DNA of 64,000 nt, from assembly GCF_029212575.1 (NCBI RefSeq), contig NZ_JARGPK010000014.1, positions 38,914 to 102,913 on the forward strand, given 5' to 3'. The notes beneath the pieces were generated by a model that was given only the letters and a program-made list of their open reading frames with translations, searched no databases and was not told where the DNA came from. This document shows positions 30,935 through 39,722 of this stretch, piece after piece; positions within the stretch are counted from its first letter, which is position 1; each line of letters starts with the position of its first letter. The translations under genes were made by a program, and so were the position numbers. Source of the DNA: Antarcticimicrobium sp. Its GTDB lineage: Bacteria; Pseudomonadota; Alphaproteobacteria; Rhodobacterales; Rhodobacteraceae.

Positions 30935-32119
30935 CTATTTCAGGTAGGGCGCGGGATCGACGCTCTCGAATCCGTCGCGCACCTCGAAATGCAGATAGGC
31001 CTCGTCTCCGCTGCGCAGCTTGGCCAGGGTCTGGCCGCGCTTGATCTGGTCGCCCTTGGACACTGCAATCTCCGCCACATTTGCATAGACCGTGAGCAGG
31101 TTGGCGTCGTGGCGGATCACCACGATGGGCACCTGGTCGGCATCCTCGGTGATCGCGGCCACGGTTCCCGAGTTGGCAGCCACCACAGGGGTGCCCGCCG
31201 CGCCCGAGATGTCGATTCCCTCATTGCGCCCCTTGGCATAGGCACGGATGATCTTTCCGCCCGAAACCGGCATTGCCATCGCGGCGCCGGAGCGGGCAGA
31301 GGGTTGGCCGACCGACACCTTGGGCGGCTCCGGCGGTTTCGCCGCGATCTTCTCGTCGGGCAGCGGCTCGGTGGCGCTGGGCGGGGTCGGTGTGGGCGAG
31401 CCGCTGCCCGGCGGGGTCACGTCGGTCTGCGGTACGGCGCGGCGCGGCGACGGCTGGTCCTTGATCGGGATCAACAGGTACTGCCCCTCGCGGATGGTGA
31501 AATCCGGGCCGAGCCCGTTCCATTCCGCCAGCGCCTTGATCGGGACCTGGTAGAGCCGCGACAGGGTATAGGCGGTCTCGCCGCGCTCGACCTTGTGGCG
31601 GATCGGTTCCACACGGTCCTGCGGTTTCGGGGTCGGCTGGGCGGGTTCCAGCGGGGCGGTTTCCACTGCCGAAGGTGACGGGGTGGTGTTCGGAGCGGCG
31701 TCGATGGCCGATCCGGCCAGCGTGGCGATGTCGATCGAGCCGGGCGTTCCCGCCGGCGGTTCGGACACCCGCCGGGGCAGGGCGATCACCTCGCCCTGGC
31801 GCAGGGGATCGCTGGGCTGGACGCCGTTGTAGCGGGCCAGCTCCTCGGGCGGCAGGCCGATGCGCGTGGCCACGTCGGCCACGGTATCGCCGCGCCGCGC
31901 CACCGCCACCTGGTAGCTGGGATAGGAAATGATGCCGCGCGCGTCCGGATCGGGACGGTCGGCGGTACTCACGCTGCGGGCTGCATCTGCGGTGGAAAAA
32001 CCGCCCGCGTTGCCGCGCAGGTCAAAGTCGAGCGGTTCGGAACAGCCCGCGAGCAGGGCCAGAACGGCGGTCGCCGCCCAGAGGCGGCGCGGTCGTATCG
32101 CGATGGCGAAAAATTGCAT
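30935..32119 (-). CDS. nlpD: NlpD-like lipoprotein with LysM and degenerate M23 domain
   Basis: This probably activates peptidoglycan amidases during cell division. It is 394 residues from ATG at 32119 with GAGG upstream. The lipobox LLAGC puts the lipidated Cys at 26. Two LysM motifs are visible (around YQVAVARRGDTVADVATR and HKVERGETAYTLSRLYQV), then a Pro-rich linker and a C-terminal LytM/M23 domain. Two zinc-ligand positions are altered (NEGIDI instead of HxGxD, YLHFEV instead of HLHFEV), as in E. coli NlpD, so it is unlikely to cut. Order surE-pcm-nlpD matches E. coli. Confidence 0.87.
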   Translation of the reverse strand: MQFFAIAIRPRRLWAATAVLALLAGCSEPLDFDLRGNAGGFSTADAARSVSTADRPDPDARGIISYPSYQVAVARRGDTVADVATRIGLPPEELARYNGVQPSDPLRQGEVIALPRRVSEPPAGTPGSIDIATLAGSAIDAAPNTTPSPSAVETAPLEPAQPTPKPQDRVEPIRHKVERGETAYTLSRLYQVPIKALAEWNGLGPDFTIREGQYLLIPIKDQPSPRRAVPQTDVTPPGSGSPTPTPPSATEPLPDEKIAAKPPEPPKVSVGQPSARSGAAMAMPVSGGKIIRAYAKGRNEGIDISGAAGTPVVAANSGTVAAITEDADQVPIVVIRHDANLLTVYANVAEIAVSKGDQIKRGQTLAKLRSGDEAYLHFEVRDGFESVDPAPYLK

Positions 32120-32178
32120 CTCGTCGTCCTCAATGCACGCCCCCTGTTGGCCGGGGCTTCTCAATTTACCTGTTACGC

Positions 32179-32826
32179 TCAGCTGTCTTTTCCCAACCCT
32201 TCGAGCAGGGGAACGAACCGCACAGGCCGGATTTCGTCATAGTCGAACCCATCCTCGCCGCGGCGGACCCGGATCAGGGTCTGCACGGTGTCGGATTGGC
32301 CCACCGGCACCACCATGATACCGCCGATTTTCAACTGCGCCAAGAGCGGGCCGGGCGGATCCTCGGCCGCCGCGGTCACGATGATGCGGTCAAACGGGGC
32401 CTGGTCGGGCAACCCGTGCGAGCCATCGGCGGTCATAGCGGTGATGTTGACCAGCCCCTGAGCCTCGAAAATCGCGCGTGCCTCGCGCACCAGCCGGGCA
32501 TGGCGCTCGACGGTATAGACACGCCGTGCCAGCTTGCTCAGGATCGCGGCCTGGTAGCCCGAGCCGGTGCCGACCTCGAGCACCTTGTCGCGCGGGCTGA
32601 CCTGCAGCGCCTGGGTCATGATGCCCACCACGGACGGCTGGCTGATGGTCTGACCGCAGGCAATCGGCAGTGGCATGTCCTCGTAGGCGCGTTCCGAAAA
32701 CAGGCCGCGCACGAAGGGGCCGCGGTCGATTTCCTCCATTGCGTTCAGCACCCGCCGGTCGGTCACGCCCTTGGAGCGGAGCGCGAACAGGAACTGCATC
32801 TTGGTTTCCGGCGCTGGTTCGCTCAT
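32179..32826 (-). CDS. pcm: protein-L-isoaspartate O-methyltransferase
   Basis: This repairs isoaspartyl residues in damaged proteins with S-adenosylmethionine. It is 215 residues. Conserved segments are visible: [20 protein letters not shown], the SAM motif [16 protein letters not shown], and [14 protein letters not shown]. The ATG overlaps the end of surE by 4 bases, so the two are translationally coupled; the NlpD-like gene follows after 59 bases. Confidence 0.96.
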   Translation of the reverse strand: MSEPAPETKMQFLFALRSKGVTDRRVLNAMEEIDRGPFVRGLFSERAYEDMPLPIACGQTISQPSVVGIMTQALQVSPRDKVLEVGTGSGYQAAILSKLARRVYTVERHARLVREARAIFEAQGLVNITAMTADGSHGLPDQAPFDRIIVTAAAEDPPGPLLAQLKIGGIMVVPVGQSDTVQTLIRVRRGEDGFDYDEIRPVRFVPLLEGLGKDS

Positions 32827-33605
32827 TCGATCGCTTTCAGCGCCACGAGCGCGTCATGCGCCGTCAGGTCGGCGCGCATCGGAGTGACCGAAATGTAACC
32901 GTCCAGATTCACTGCCGCGTCGGTGCCCGGTTCTGTCGGCTCTTGCTGGTTGCCGCCCTTGATCCAGAGAAACCGCCGCCCCGAGGGCGAACTGTGCGGT
33001 TCGACCGAGAACCGGGTATTCCGGCGATACCCCTGCGGCGCCACGCGCATGCCGCGCACCTCTGCCCCCGGAAGCGGCGGGAAATTGATGTTGTAGAACA
33101 GCCGGTAATCCTCGCCCGCTTCAGGTGTGGCGGCATGAATGCGGCGGATCACCTCGGCGCCATGCTGGGCTGCGGCCTCGAAGGGGTTGTCCAGCCCCAA
33201 GTTGCGCGGCCCGTAGTATTGCGACAGCGCCATCGCGGGAATGCCCTGCAGCGCCGCCTCCATCGCCCCGCCGAGGGTGCCCGAGTAAAGCGCGTTCTCG
33301 GCCGAGTTGTTACCGCGGTTCACCCCCGACAGAACCAGGTCGGGACGGGTGCCCTTGAGCACGTCATGCAGACCCGCCATCACGCAGTCGGCCGGGCTTC
33401 CTTCGGTGGCAAAGCGGCGCTCGTCCAGCTTGGCGATCATCATCGGATGGGTGTAGCTGATGCAATGGGCGACCCCCGATTGCTCGAAGGCGGGGGCGAC
33501 GACCCAAACCTCGCCCGTCGGCCCTGCCAGATCGGCGGCGATCGCTTCCAGCACCGCGAGCCCGGGGGCGTTGATGCCGTCGTCATTGGTCAAAAGAATG
33601 CGCAT
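32823..33605 (-). CDS. surE: 5'/3'-nucleotidase SurE
   Basis: This is a metal-dependent nucleoside monophosphate phosphatase linked to stationary-phase survival. It is 260 residues from ATG at 33605, which places the metal-binding motif [10 protein letters not shown] at the N-terminus (D8, D9). Further conserved segments are [20 protein letters not shown] and YNINFPP. A 22-residue longer frame lacks homology. First gene of the surE-pcm-nlpD group. Confidence 0.96.
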   Translation of the reverse strand: MRILLTNDDGINAPGLAVLEAIAADLAGPTGEVWVVAPAFEQSGVAHCISYTHPMMIAKLDERRFATEGSPADCVMAGLHDVLKGTRPDLVLSGVNRGNNSAENALYSGTLGGAMEAALQGIPAMALSQYYGPRNLGLDNPFEAAAQHGAEVIRRIHAATPEAGEDYRLFYNINFPPLPGAEVRGMRVAPQGYRRNTRFSVEPHSSPSGRRFLWIKGGNQQEPTEPGTDAAVNLDGYISVTPMRADLTAHDALVALKAIE

Positions 33606-33717
33606 GTCAGCCTGCCCCGTTTGCGCCTTGATAGCGATGCCCGCCCGCCACGGCAAGCAAGCGGCGCGCACTCATATCAATTCGCGGACCGGACGTGGGG
33701 GGCGGGCTGCCCGGCGC

Positions 33718-34365
33718 TCAGATCTGCGCCAACAGGCGGTCAGCCTCTTCGGCCGGCCGGGTCAGCGCCGCGCGGTCCTCGCCGGGGAAAAACCGGGCGC
33801 GGGTGGCGGTGGGCATCGGGCGCGGTTCCAGGACCTGCACGCGCGGTCCCGTGCGCCGGGTTTCCGCCGCCCAGCTTTTCGCCAGGGCGATCTGCGCTGC
33901 CTTGGTCGCCCCGTAGGCGCCGAAGAATTTCTCGCCCGCGCGCGGATCGTCAAAGAACACCGCCTGGCCCGCCTCGCCCAGCAGGGGCGCGACATAGCTG
34001 ATCAGCAGCGCGGTGGCGGTGGCGTTGACCGCTGCCGATTTTTCCCAGTCCTTGGCGTCGATGAACTGTGCCGGGCTCAGCGGGGCGGCGTGGATCGCCG
34101 CGTGCAGCCAGAGGTCCAGCTTGCCCCAGCGGTCGTGGATGCCTCGGCAAAGGGTCGCCATTGCCTCGGGCACGGTGATGTCCATCGGGGCCAGCGTCGC
34201 GCTGCCGCCGCGGGCCTTGATCCGGTCGTCAAGCTCTTCCAGCGCGCCGGTGGTGCGGGCGACGGCGACGATGTGATGAGTCGGGGCCAGCGCCTCGGCC
34301 AGCGCGAAACCGAGCCCGCGGGAGGCACCGGTAACCAGGGCGATTTTTGTCTCGGGCTGTGTCAT
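33718..34365 (-). CDS. SDR family NAD(P)-dependent oxidoreductase
   Basis: This encodes 215 residues from ATG at 34365; the open frame to 34560 adds unrelated sequence over the neighbouring gene. The cofactor motif TGASRGLG and the catalytic YGATK (YxxxK) are both present, so it should be an active short-chain dehydrogenase. Substrate specificity cannot be read from the sequence. It lies downstream of the small PilP-like gene on the same strand. Confidence 0.87.
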   Translation of the reverse strand: MTQPETKIALVTGASRGLGFALAEALAPTHHIVAVARTTGALEELDDRIKARGGSATLAPMDITVPEAMATLCRGIHDRWGKLDLWLHAAIHAAPLSPAQFIDAKDWEKSAAVNATATALLISYVAPLLGEAGQAVFFDDPRAGEKFFGAYGATKAAQIALAKSWAAETRRTGPRVQVLEPRPMPTATRARFFPGEDRAALTRPAEEADRLLAQI

Positions 34366-34411
34366 GGGCGCGGGTTTGCGGCCTTTCCGGCGTGACGTCA
34401 AGGGGGGCGGG

Positions 34412-34684
34412 TCAGCCGCCGGGCAGGGTGATCCGCGTGGTTTCGCCGCTGCGCTGGTAGAGCAGGCCATTCTCGTCGATGGCCACGACCATGCCCCAGG
34501 CGATCCGGTCGCCGGCGGCAACCTTTCTGATCCGCCCGCCGGGCAGACGGACGAGCGCATGGAAGCCCTTCGCGCCGCCGGAGAGGCCGATCAGGGTCAT
34601 CGCGCCGGCCTCCAGAACCTGCGGCGTCGTGGCCAGATCGGCCACGGTCGCGGGCGTTCCGCCCGCGTCGGTTTCGTTTGTCAT
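34412..34684 (-). CDS. small PilP/GspC-like protein
   Basis: This encodes 90 residues from ATG at 34684; the frame extends upstream to 35086 but overlaps purF. The second half (FHALVRLPGGRIRKVAAGDRI, then VVAIDENGLLYQ) resembles the small beta domain of pilus or type II secretion PilP/GspC proteins. There is no membrane segment. No pilus genes are present nearby. The match is weak and based on pattern only; function unknown. Confidence 0.6.
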   Translation of the reverse strand: MTNETDAGGTPATVADLATTPQVLEAGAMTLIGLSGGAKGFHALVRLPGGRIRKVAAGDRIAWGMVVAIDENGLLYQRSGETTRITLPGG

Positions 34685-34780
34685 GTACGTTGGTCCTTGC
34701 GGCGCACTTGCGGCGGCGCCAGCGTCTTGTGTGGTTTCGGACCGTCCCTCTAGCGCGCCGCGCGATCGGGAGAAAGGGCC

Positions 34781-34812
34781 AAAACCCCGGCCTCGGCGGG
34801 AACGCGCCGGGG
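34781..34812 (-). terminator. intrinsic terminator after purF
   Basis: On the minus strand CCCCGGC and GCCGGGG (34812-34806 and 34791-34785) form a 7-base stem with a 14-base loop, followed by TTTT. It begins about 10 bases past the purF stop. Confidence 0.75.
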
Positions 34813-34821
34813 CCGATGGTG

Positions 34822-36279
34822 CTATTCTGCCGCCGGTTTCATCTCGAAGCCCTTTTCGATCATGTCGGCAGGTTTGACCGGGTATTCGCCGGAGAAACAG
34901 GCGTCGCAATACTGCGGACAGGACGCGTCGCGCCCCGTCGCCTCGCCAACGGCGCGGTACAGACCGTCGAGCGAGATGAACTTCAGGCTGTCCACCGACA
35001 GATGCTCGCGCATCTCGTCCTCGGACATGGTCGCGGCAAGCAGTTTCTCGCGCTGTGGTGTATCGACACCATAGAAGCAGGGCCATGCGGTCGGCGGGGA
35101 AGCGATGCGAAAATGCACCTCCTTGGCGCCGGCATCCAGGATCATTTCCTTGATCTTGCGGCTGGTGGTTCCGCGCACCACCGAATCGTCGACCAGGATC
35201 ACCCGCTTGCCGCGGATCAGGGCGCGGTTGACGTTCAGCTTCAGCCGAACGCCCATGTTGCGGATCTGCTCGGTCGGCTCGATGAAGGTCCGCCCCATGT
35301 ACTGGTTGCGGATGATCCCCATCGCGTAGGGAATGTCCGATTCCTGGCTGAAGCCGATTGCCGCCGGCGTGCCGCTGTCGGGCACCGGGCAGACGAGGTC
35401 GGCCTCGACCGGGCTCTCCTTGGCCAGTTCGCGGCCGATGGCGGCGCGGGTCTCATAGACGCTGCGCCCGCCGAGGATGCTGTCGGGACGCGAGAAATAG
35501 ACATGCTCGAAGATGCAGAAGCGCGGCTTCTGACGACGGAAGGGAAACAGGCTCTCGACGCCGGTCTCGGGGGAAATGACGACCATTTCGCCCGGCTCGA
35601 TCTCGCGCACGAAATCTGCGCCGATGATGTCGAGCGCGCAGGTCTCCGAGCTCAGCACCCAGCCATCGCCGATCTGGCCCAGCACCAGCGGCCGAACGCC
35701 AAGCGGATCGCGCACGCCGATCAGTTGCGAGCGGGTCATCGCGACGATGGAAAACGCCCCCTCGACCCGGCGCAGCGCGTCCTCCATCCGCTCGGGGATG
35801 TTGCGTTGCAGCGAGCGGGCCATCAGGTGAATGATGCATTCGCTGTCCGACGAGCTTTGAAAGATCGAGCCGCGCTCGATCAATTCGCGGCGTAGCGCGT
35901 CGGCATTGGTGATGTTGCCGTTATGTGCAATCGCGGCACCACCCATGGCGAATTCGCCGAAGAACGGCTGCACGTCGCGGATCGCCGCGCCCTTCGCCCC
36001 GGTGGTGGAATAGCGTACATGCCCGATGGCCAGCGGCCCGGGCAGAGTTTCCATGATGTCGGTTGAGGTGAAATTATCACGCACATAGCCAAACCTGCGG
36101 GCGGAGTTGAACCCCTGCTCCGGGTCGTGGGTGACGATGCCGCCCGCCTCCTGCCCGCGATGCTGGAGCGCATGCAGGCCGAGGGCGACGAAATTGGCGG
36201 CATCCTGTACGCCGGTGACGCCGAATATGCCGCATTCTTCATGCAGCTTGTCATCATCGAACGGGTGAGCGGGGGGCAT
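34822..36279 (-). CDS. purF: amidophosphoribosyltransferase
   Basis: This is the first enzyme of purine synthesis, making phosphoribosylamine from PRPP and glutamine. It is 485 residues from ATG at 36279; a GTG 5 codons upstream (36294) is also possible. Cys16 in HEECGIFG would become the N-terminal nucleophile after propeptide removal. The PRPP loop is VILVDDSVVRGTTS. Cys residues in FCIFEH, WPCFYG and CPQYCDACF match the iron-sulfur form known from Bacillus PurF. A candidate promoter lies upstream and a terminator follows. Confidence 0.95.
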   Translation of the reverse strand: MPPAHPFDDDKLHEECGIFGVTGVQDAANFVALGLHALQHRGQEAGGIVTHDPEQGFNSARRFGYVRDNFTSTDIMETLPGPLAIGHVRYSTTGAKGAAIRDVQPFFGEFAMGGAAIAHNGNITNADALRRELIERGSIFQSSSDSECIIHLMARSLQRNIPERMEDALRRVEGAFSIVAMTRSQLIGVRDPLGVRPLVLGQIGDGWVLSSETCALDIIGADFVREIEPGEMVVISPETGVESLFPFRRQKPRFCIFEHVYFSRPDSILGGRSVYETRAAIGRELAKESPVEADLVCPVPDSGTPAAIGFSQESDIPYAMGIIRNQYMGRTFIEPTEQIRNMGVRLKLNVNRALIRGKRVILVDDSVVRGTTSRKIKEMILDAGAKEVHFRIASPPTAWPCFYGVDTPQREKLLAATMSEDEMREHLSVDSLKFISLDGLYRAVGEATGRDASCPQYCDACFSGEYPVKPADMIEKGFEMKPAAE

Positions 36280-36331
36280 TTGCGGCGTCGGCACGGGAGG
36301 GGCAGCTCCGAATCCGTTGGGGTCAGGCCCT

Positions 36332-36360
36332 CACATAATGGCATGTGCGGCGAGTGTCAC
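36332..36360 (-). promoter_or_regulatory. candidate purF promoter
   Basis: On the minus strand GTGACA (36360-36355) and TATGTG (36337-36332) are separated by 17 bases, about 55-80 bases before the purF start. The -35 match is good and the -10 match is weak. Confidence 0.35.
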
Positions 36361-36364
36361 GAAA

Positions 36365-36382
36365 GGATCACACATTTGATCC
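36365..36382. promoter_or_regulatory. inverted repeat upstream of the purF promoter
   Basis: GGATCA-N6-TGATCC is a perfect 6-base inverted repeat ending 4 bases upstream of the candidate -35 of purF and 24 bases past the Hint-gene stop. It could be an operator for purF or a weak terminator for the Hint gene (TTTCG follows on the minus strand). Confidence 0.4.
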
Positions 36383-36405
36383 GGGCAAAGCGCGGTCCTG
36401 CGCGA

Positions 36406-37074
36406 TTATTGGCGCGCCTGCGGCTGTTTTTCGGGGGCAGGCGCCGGCGTTCGGATCGTGCGGTACGCGCCGGCCCGGAGCAGGGGAAGGAGATTGCTGC
36501 TTTCCCGGTAGGTCAGCCTGCGGTGATGCGCATCGGACTCCGGACCAGGAACATGGAGAAGCGCACCGGCCTGGACGAATACGATTTCCTCGCTCTCGAA
36601 GGTGAGCGCGATCCCCCAGCGAAGCGTGAACCCGGAGACGGTGCGCACCCCGCGGAACCCCGTGGTCGCGGGCACGGGGACCAGCACCAGGGGGACGCCG
36701 AACAGCCGTTGGCAGACCGGGTCCATCACGACGACGTTCTGCCCCGCGTTCAACCGCAGGTCCGAGGTGTTGCCAAGCCTGTTCGCGGGCACGATCCAGT
36801 GCGTTCGGCTGTGGTCGGGGGGCTGGCGCGTCAGTGTCTCGATTCGCCTCATGCCATGCAGGGTGCGCACCTGTTCGCCCGGGTGCAGGGTCTCGACCGG
36901 TCTCCATCCGGTCATCGTGTCCAGGAGGGTGCCGGGGGCAAAGGTGCGATCATCGGCCCGGACTGGCCGAGGACGACCCGACAGGATCGATTTGTGAGGG
37001 GGACAGGGGGGCGCCGGTTCGGTACCAAGTTCGACAGACACGGGGAAAACCTGATCGTTAAAAGTCCGCGGCAA
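36406..37074 (-). CDS. Hint (hedgehog/intein) domain protein, short form
   Basis: This encodes 222 residues. After a short N-terminal arm the Hint_2-type domain runs from about residue 44 (TFAPGTLLDTMTGWRPVETL, PGEQVRTLHG) to about 180 (FVQAGALLHVPG). The position usually held by Cys is Thr44. No signal peptide or RTX repeats are seen. It lies between cvpA and purF on the same strand, splitting a pair that is adjacent in many bacteria. Function unknown. Confidence 0.75.
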   Translation of the reverse strand: MPRTFNDQVFPVSVELGTEPAPPCPPHKSILSGRPRPVRADDRTFAPGTLLDTMTGWRPVETLHPGEQVRTLHGMRRIETLTRQPPDHSRTHWIVPANRLGNTSDLRLNAGQNVVVMDPVCQRLFGVPLVLVPVPATTGFRGVRTVSGFTLRWGIALTFESEEIVFVQAGALLHVPGPESDAHHRRLTYRESSNLLPLLRAGAYRTIRTPAPAPEKQPQARQ

Positions 37075-37185
37075 TGCGGCCGCAAACTCAGAAACCCTTG
37101 AGAACCGGGCTATCAGGCGGCGGAATTGCGGCAGGAATGCGGCAAGTGTGTCAAGTTGACGCGCTTCTGGGCCGGATCGCTGACC

Positions 37186-37749
37186 TCACTCATCGGGGGC
37201 GCCGCAGCTGCCCACCAGCCCCTCGTACTGCCGGGTGATCCAGCCCAGCGCCTGTTCGGGGTCGCGCTCTTCGATCGTGTCGGTCATCCGCGAGAAGACC
37301 TTGGCCGAGCGGCTTTCATCGACCATGGTAAAGTTCTGCCCGGTCATCACCGTGTCATAGACGAAAAAGGCGATGGCCACGAGAAGGATGCCCCGCGCCA
37401 CGCCGAAGAAAAACCCGGCGCCCTGGTCGAGCCCTCCAAGGGCCGAGCGTTGCACCAGCGAGGAAAACAGCGGCGTGAAAAAGGAGACCACAATCAGCGC
37501 GACGGCAAAGACCGCGGCGAAGGCGGCGATGATGCTGAGTTCGCAGCTCTCGCCGATGTACTCGCCCAGAACCGGAACCTCCTTGATCAGCGGCTCCACC
37601 TGCGGCGCGAACAGGAACCCGAGAACCGCCGCCACGATCCAGCCGGCGATGGCCATCGCCTCGCGCACGAAGCCGCGGGAATAGGCCAGCAGGGCCGAAA
37701 CCACGATGATCAGGGCCACGACCCCGTCGATGATGGTGAAACCTTCCAT
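37186..37749 (-). CDS. cvpA: CvpA family membrane protein
   Basis: This encodes 187 residues with four predicted membrane helices. The opening TIIDGVVALIIVVSALLAYS followed by RGFVREAMAIAGWIVAA is the family hallmark. In E. coli CvpA is needed for colicin V production and lies directly before purF; later work links it to envelope homeostasis. Here it is 24 bases after radA on the same strand and is separated from purF by a Hint gene. Confidence 0.9.
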   Translation of the reverse strand: MEGFTIIDGVVALIIVVSALLAYSRGFVREAMAIAGWIVAAVLGFLFAPQVEPLIKEVPVLGEYIGESCELSIIAAFAAVFAVALIVVSFFTPLFSSLVQRSALGGLDQGAGFFFGVARGILLVAIAFFVYDTVMTGQNFTMVDESRSAKVFSRMTDTIEERDPEQALGWITRQYEGLVGSCGAPDE

Positions 37750-37773
37750 GTCCCTCGCCTGCTCTGTCCTGCG

Positions 37774-39138
37774 CTAACCCGCCCCGAAGACTTCGCCGAC
37801 AAATCCGATCAGGTCGGTCGGCCGTGTCAGGGACAGGCCGCCGCCGGATCCGGTCTTGCCGCCGGCCGGAGCGATTGCAGCGGTGAAACCAAGTTTTCGC
37901 GCCTCTTTCAACCTGTTTTCGGTCTGTGGCGTCGGGCGAAGCGCGCCAGAGAGGCTGATTTCTCCAAAAACCACCGTATCGGCGGGCAGCGGCGCATCCT
38001 CGCGCGCACTCAGCAGCGCGGCGGCAACCGCCAGATCGGCCGCCGGTTCGCCGATTTTCATGCCGCCGGCGACATTGAGATAGACGTCGAGCCCGGCAAA
38101 GGGGATGCCGCAGCGCGCCTCAAGCACGGCCAGGATCATCGCCAGCCGCCCGCCATCCCAGCCGACCACGGTGCGGCGGGGTTGCGACAGCGGCGAGGGG
38201 GCGACAAGCGCCTGGAACTCGACCAGCACGGGGCGGGTGCCCTCGATCCCTGCAAAGACGACCGAGCCGGCGCTGGGCTGGCCGCGTTCGGACAGGAACA
38301 GCGCCGAGGGGTTGGTGACCTCGGCCAGCCCGGCGCCGGTCATCTCGAACACGCCGATCTCGTCGGCGGGGCCGAACCGGTTCTTGACCGCGCGCAGGAT
38401 GCGGAACTGGTGGCCGCGCTCGCCCTCGAAGTAGAGCACTGTATCGACCATGTGTTCGACCACGCGCGGCCCGGCGATCTGCCCGTCCTTGGTGACATGT
38501 CCGACCATGATGACCGAGACATTGTTCCGCTTGGCGAATGTGGTCAGCTCATGCGCGGTGGCACGCACCTGGGTGACGCTGCCCGGCGCGCTGTCGACGT
38601 TGTCGGCCCACATGGTCTGGATCGAGTCGATGATGACAAGCTGCGGCTTCTCCGCCTCCAGCGTGGTCAGGATGTCGCGCAGGTTGGTCTCGGCCGCCAG
38701 CCGCACCGGCGCGTCGGCCAGCCCGAGGCGGCGCGCGCGCATGCGGATCTGGGCGCTGGCCTCCTCGCCCGAGACATAGACGGTCTTCAGCCCCTGGCGG
38801 GCAAAGGCGGCGGCGGCCTGCAACAGCAGGGTGGATTTGCCGATGCCGGGATCGCCGCCCACCAGGATCGCCGAGCCGGACACAAGTCCGCCGCCCAGAA
38901 CGCGGTCAAGCTCGTCCATGCCGGCGGTGGCTCGGGGTGGCGGGGCCTCTTCGGCGGAAAGATCGGTCAGCGGCACCGCGTGCCCGCGCCGCGCGCCCAG
39001 CGATTTCGAGGCCGGCCCGGAGGACAGCGGCTTTTCCTCGGAAATGGTGTTCCATTCGCCGCAGGCTTCGCAGCGCCCGGACCATTTGGTTGAACTGGCG
39101 CCGCAGGCCGAGCAGAGGAAGGTTTTTTGTTTTGCCAT
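37774..39138 (-). CDS. radA: DNA repair protein RadA
   Basis: This is a RecA-like ATPase that helps branch migration in homologous recombination, 454 residues. The N-terminal zinc finger is C9, C12, C23 and C26 (FLCSACGASSTKWSGRCEAC). The Walker A motif is GDPGIGKST near residue 95, and the family motif KNRFG occurs in AVKNRFGPADE. The C-terminal part is Lon-protease-like. It follows the PqiA-like gene by 6 bases and precedes cvpA. Confidence 0.96.
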   Translation of the reverse strand: MAKQKTFLCSACGASSTKWSGRCEACGEWNTISEEKPLSSGPASKSLGARRGHAVPLTDLSAEEAPPPRATAGMDELDRVLGGGLVSGSAILVGGDPGIGKSTLLLQAAAAFARQGLKTVYVSGEEASAQIRMRARRLGLADAPVRLAAETNLRDILTTLEAEKPQLVIIDSIQTMWADNVDSAPGSVTQVRATAHELTTFAKRNNVSVIMVGHVTKDGQIAGPRVVEHMVDTVLYFEGERGHQFRILRAVKNRFGPADEIGVFEMTGAGLAEVTNPSALFLSERGQPSAGSVVFAGIEGTRPVLVEFQALVAPSPLSQPRRTVVGWDGGRLAMILAVLEARCGIPFAGLDVYLNVAGGMKIGEPAADLAVAAALLSAREDAPLPADTVVFGEISLSGALRPTPQTENRLKEARKLGFTAAIAPAGGKTGSGGGLSLTRPTDLIGFVGEVFGAG

Positions 39139-39144
39139 GCGCCG

Positions 39145-39612
39145 TTATTGCCCGCCCGTGCCCTGCGCCTCAAGCCCCCGCAACTTCCGGTCGGTCAGAA
39201 GGCCGAGCACCAGAGAGGCGAGAATGCAGAAGGTGAAGAGGTAGAGACCCCAGGCCACCTCGATCCGGGCGTAGGAGATGCCCTTGGCGATGGTAATGTA
39301 CAAGGCGATGAGGAAAATGTCCGCCATCGCCAGCTTGCCCAGCACGGTCAGCACCGGCAAAGCGCGGGTATCCAGCAGCCGCCACTGCACCAGCGCCAGC
39401 CCGATGGTCTTGAGGTAGGGTGCGAAGAGGGCAAAGACGGTGACCACGAGGGCAAGGAAAATGTCCGTCCGCCACAGTGATTGCACCCCGGTGATGACGG
39501 AGATTTCCGACAGGCCGAACAGCGGCAGGAACCCCGCGCGCAAGAGCGGCGCGAACCAGGCGACCGGGTAGAGCACCAGCAGGGCGAGGTTGGCGAGGCG
39601 GAGGATCATCAT
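39145..39612 (-). CDS. paraquat-inducible protein A-like membrane protein
   Basis: This encodes 155 residues with four membrane helices. The layout (ILRLANLALLVLYPVAWFAP, then VQSLWRTDIFLALVVTVF, then LAMADIFLIALYITIA) fits the PqiA domain. PqiA proteins work with MCE-type lipid transport systems in the envelope. MlaF and MlaE genes lie just upstream on the same strand, which supports such a link, though an AT-rich palindrome separates them. Two ATG codons occur at the start (39612 and 39609). Confidence 0.82.
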   Translation of the reverse strand: MMILRLANLALLVLYPVAWFAPLLRAGFLPLFGLSEISVITGVQSLWRTDIFLALVVTVFALFAPYLKTIGLALVQWRLLDTRALPVLTVLGKLAMADIFLIALYITIAKGISYARIEVAWGLYLFTFCILASLVLGLLTDRKLRGLEAQGTGGQ

Positions 39613-39693
39613 AGGGGCCTAGCCGATTTCACCGGCATTGGGAACGTGGATGGATGCGTCGGCCGGTGCAATTGTCTTCGAAGAAAATCACCG

Positions 39694-39709
39694 GAAAATT
39701 CGAATTTTC
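39694..39709. promoter_or_regulatory. perfect 16-base AT-rich palindrome between mlaF and pqiA-like gene
   Basis: GAAAATTCGAATTTTC is a perfect palindrome in the 110-base gap after mlaF and about 80 bases before the PqiA-like start. It stands out against the GC-rich background. It may be an operator for the PqiA-radA-cvpA group or part of an mla terminator; neither can be decided here. Confidence 0.45.
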
Positions 39710-39722
39710 TCTTCGCCAGGGT

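Noticed and set aside
34678..35895. 405-codon open frame on the plus strand
   Set aside because: Antisense to purF.
37126..39093. 655-codon open frame on the plus strand
   Set aside because: Antisense to cvpA and radA; no motif.
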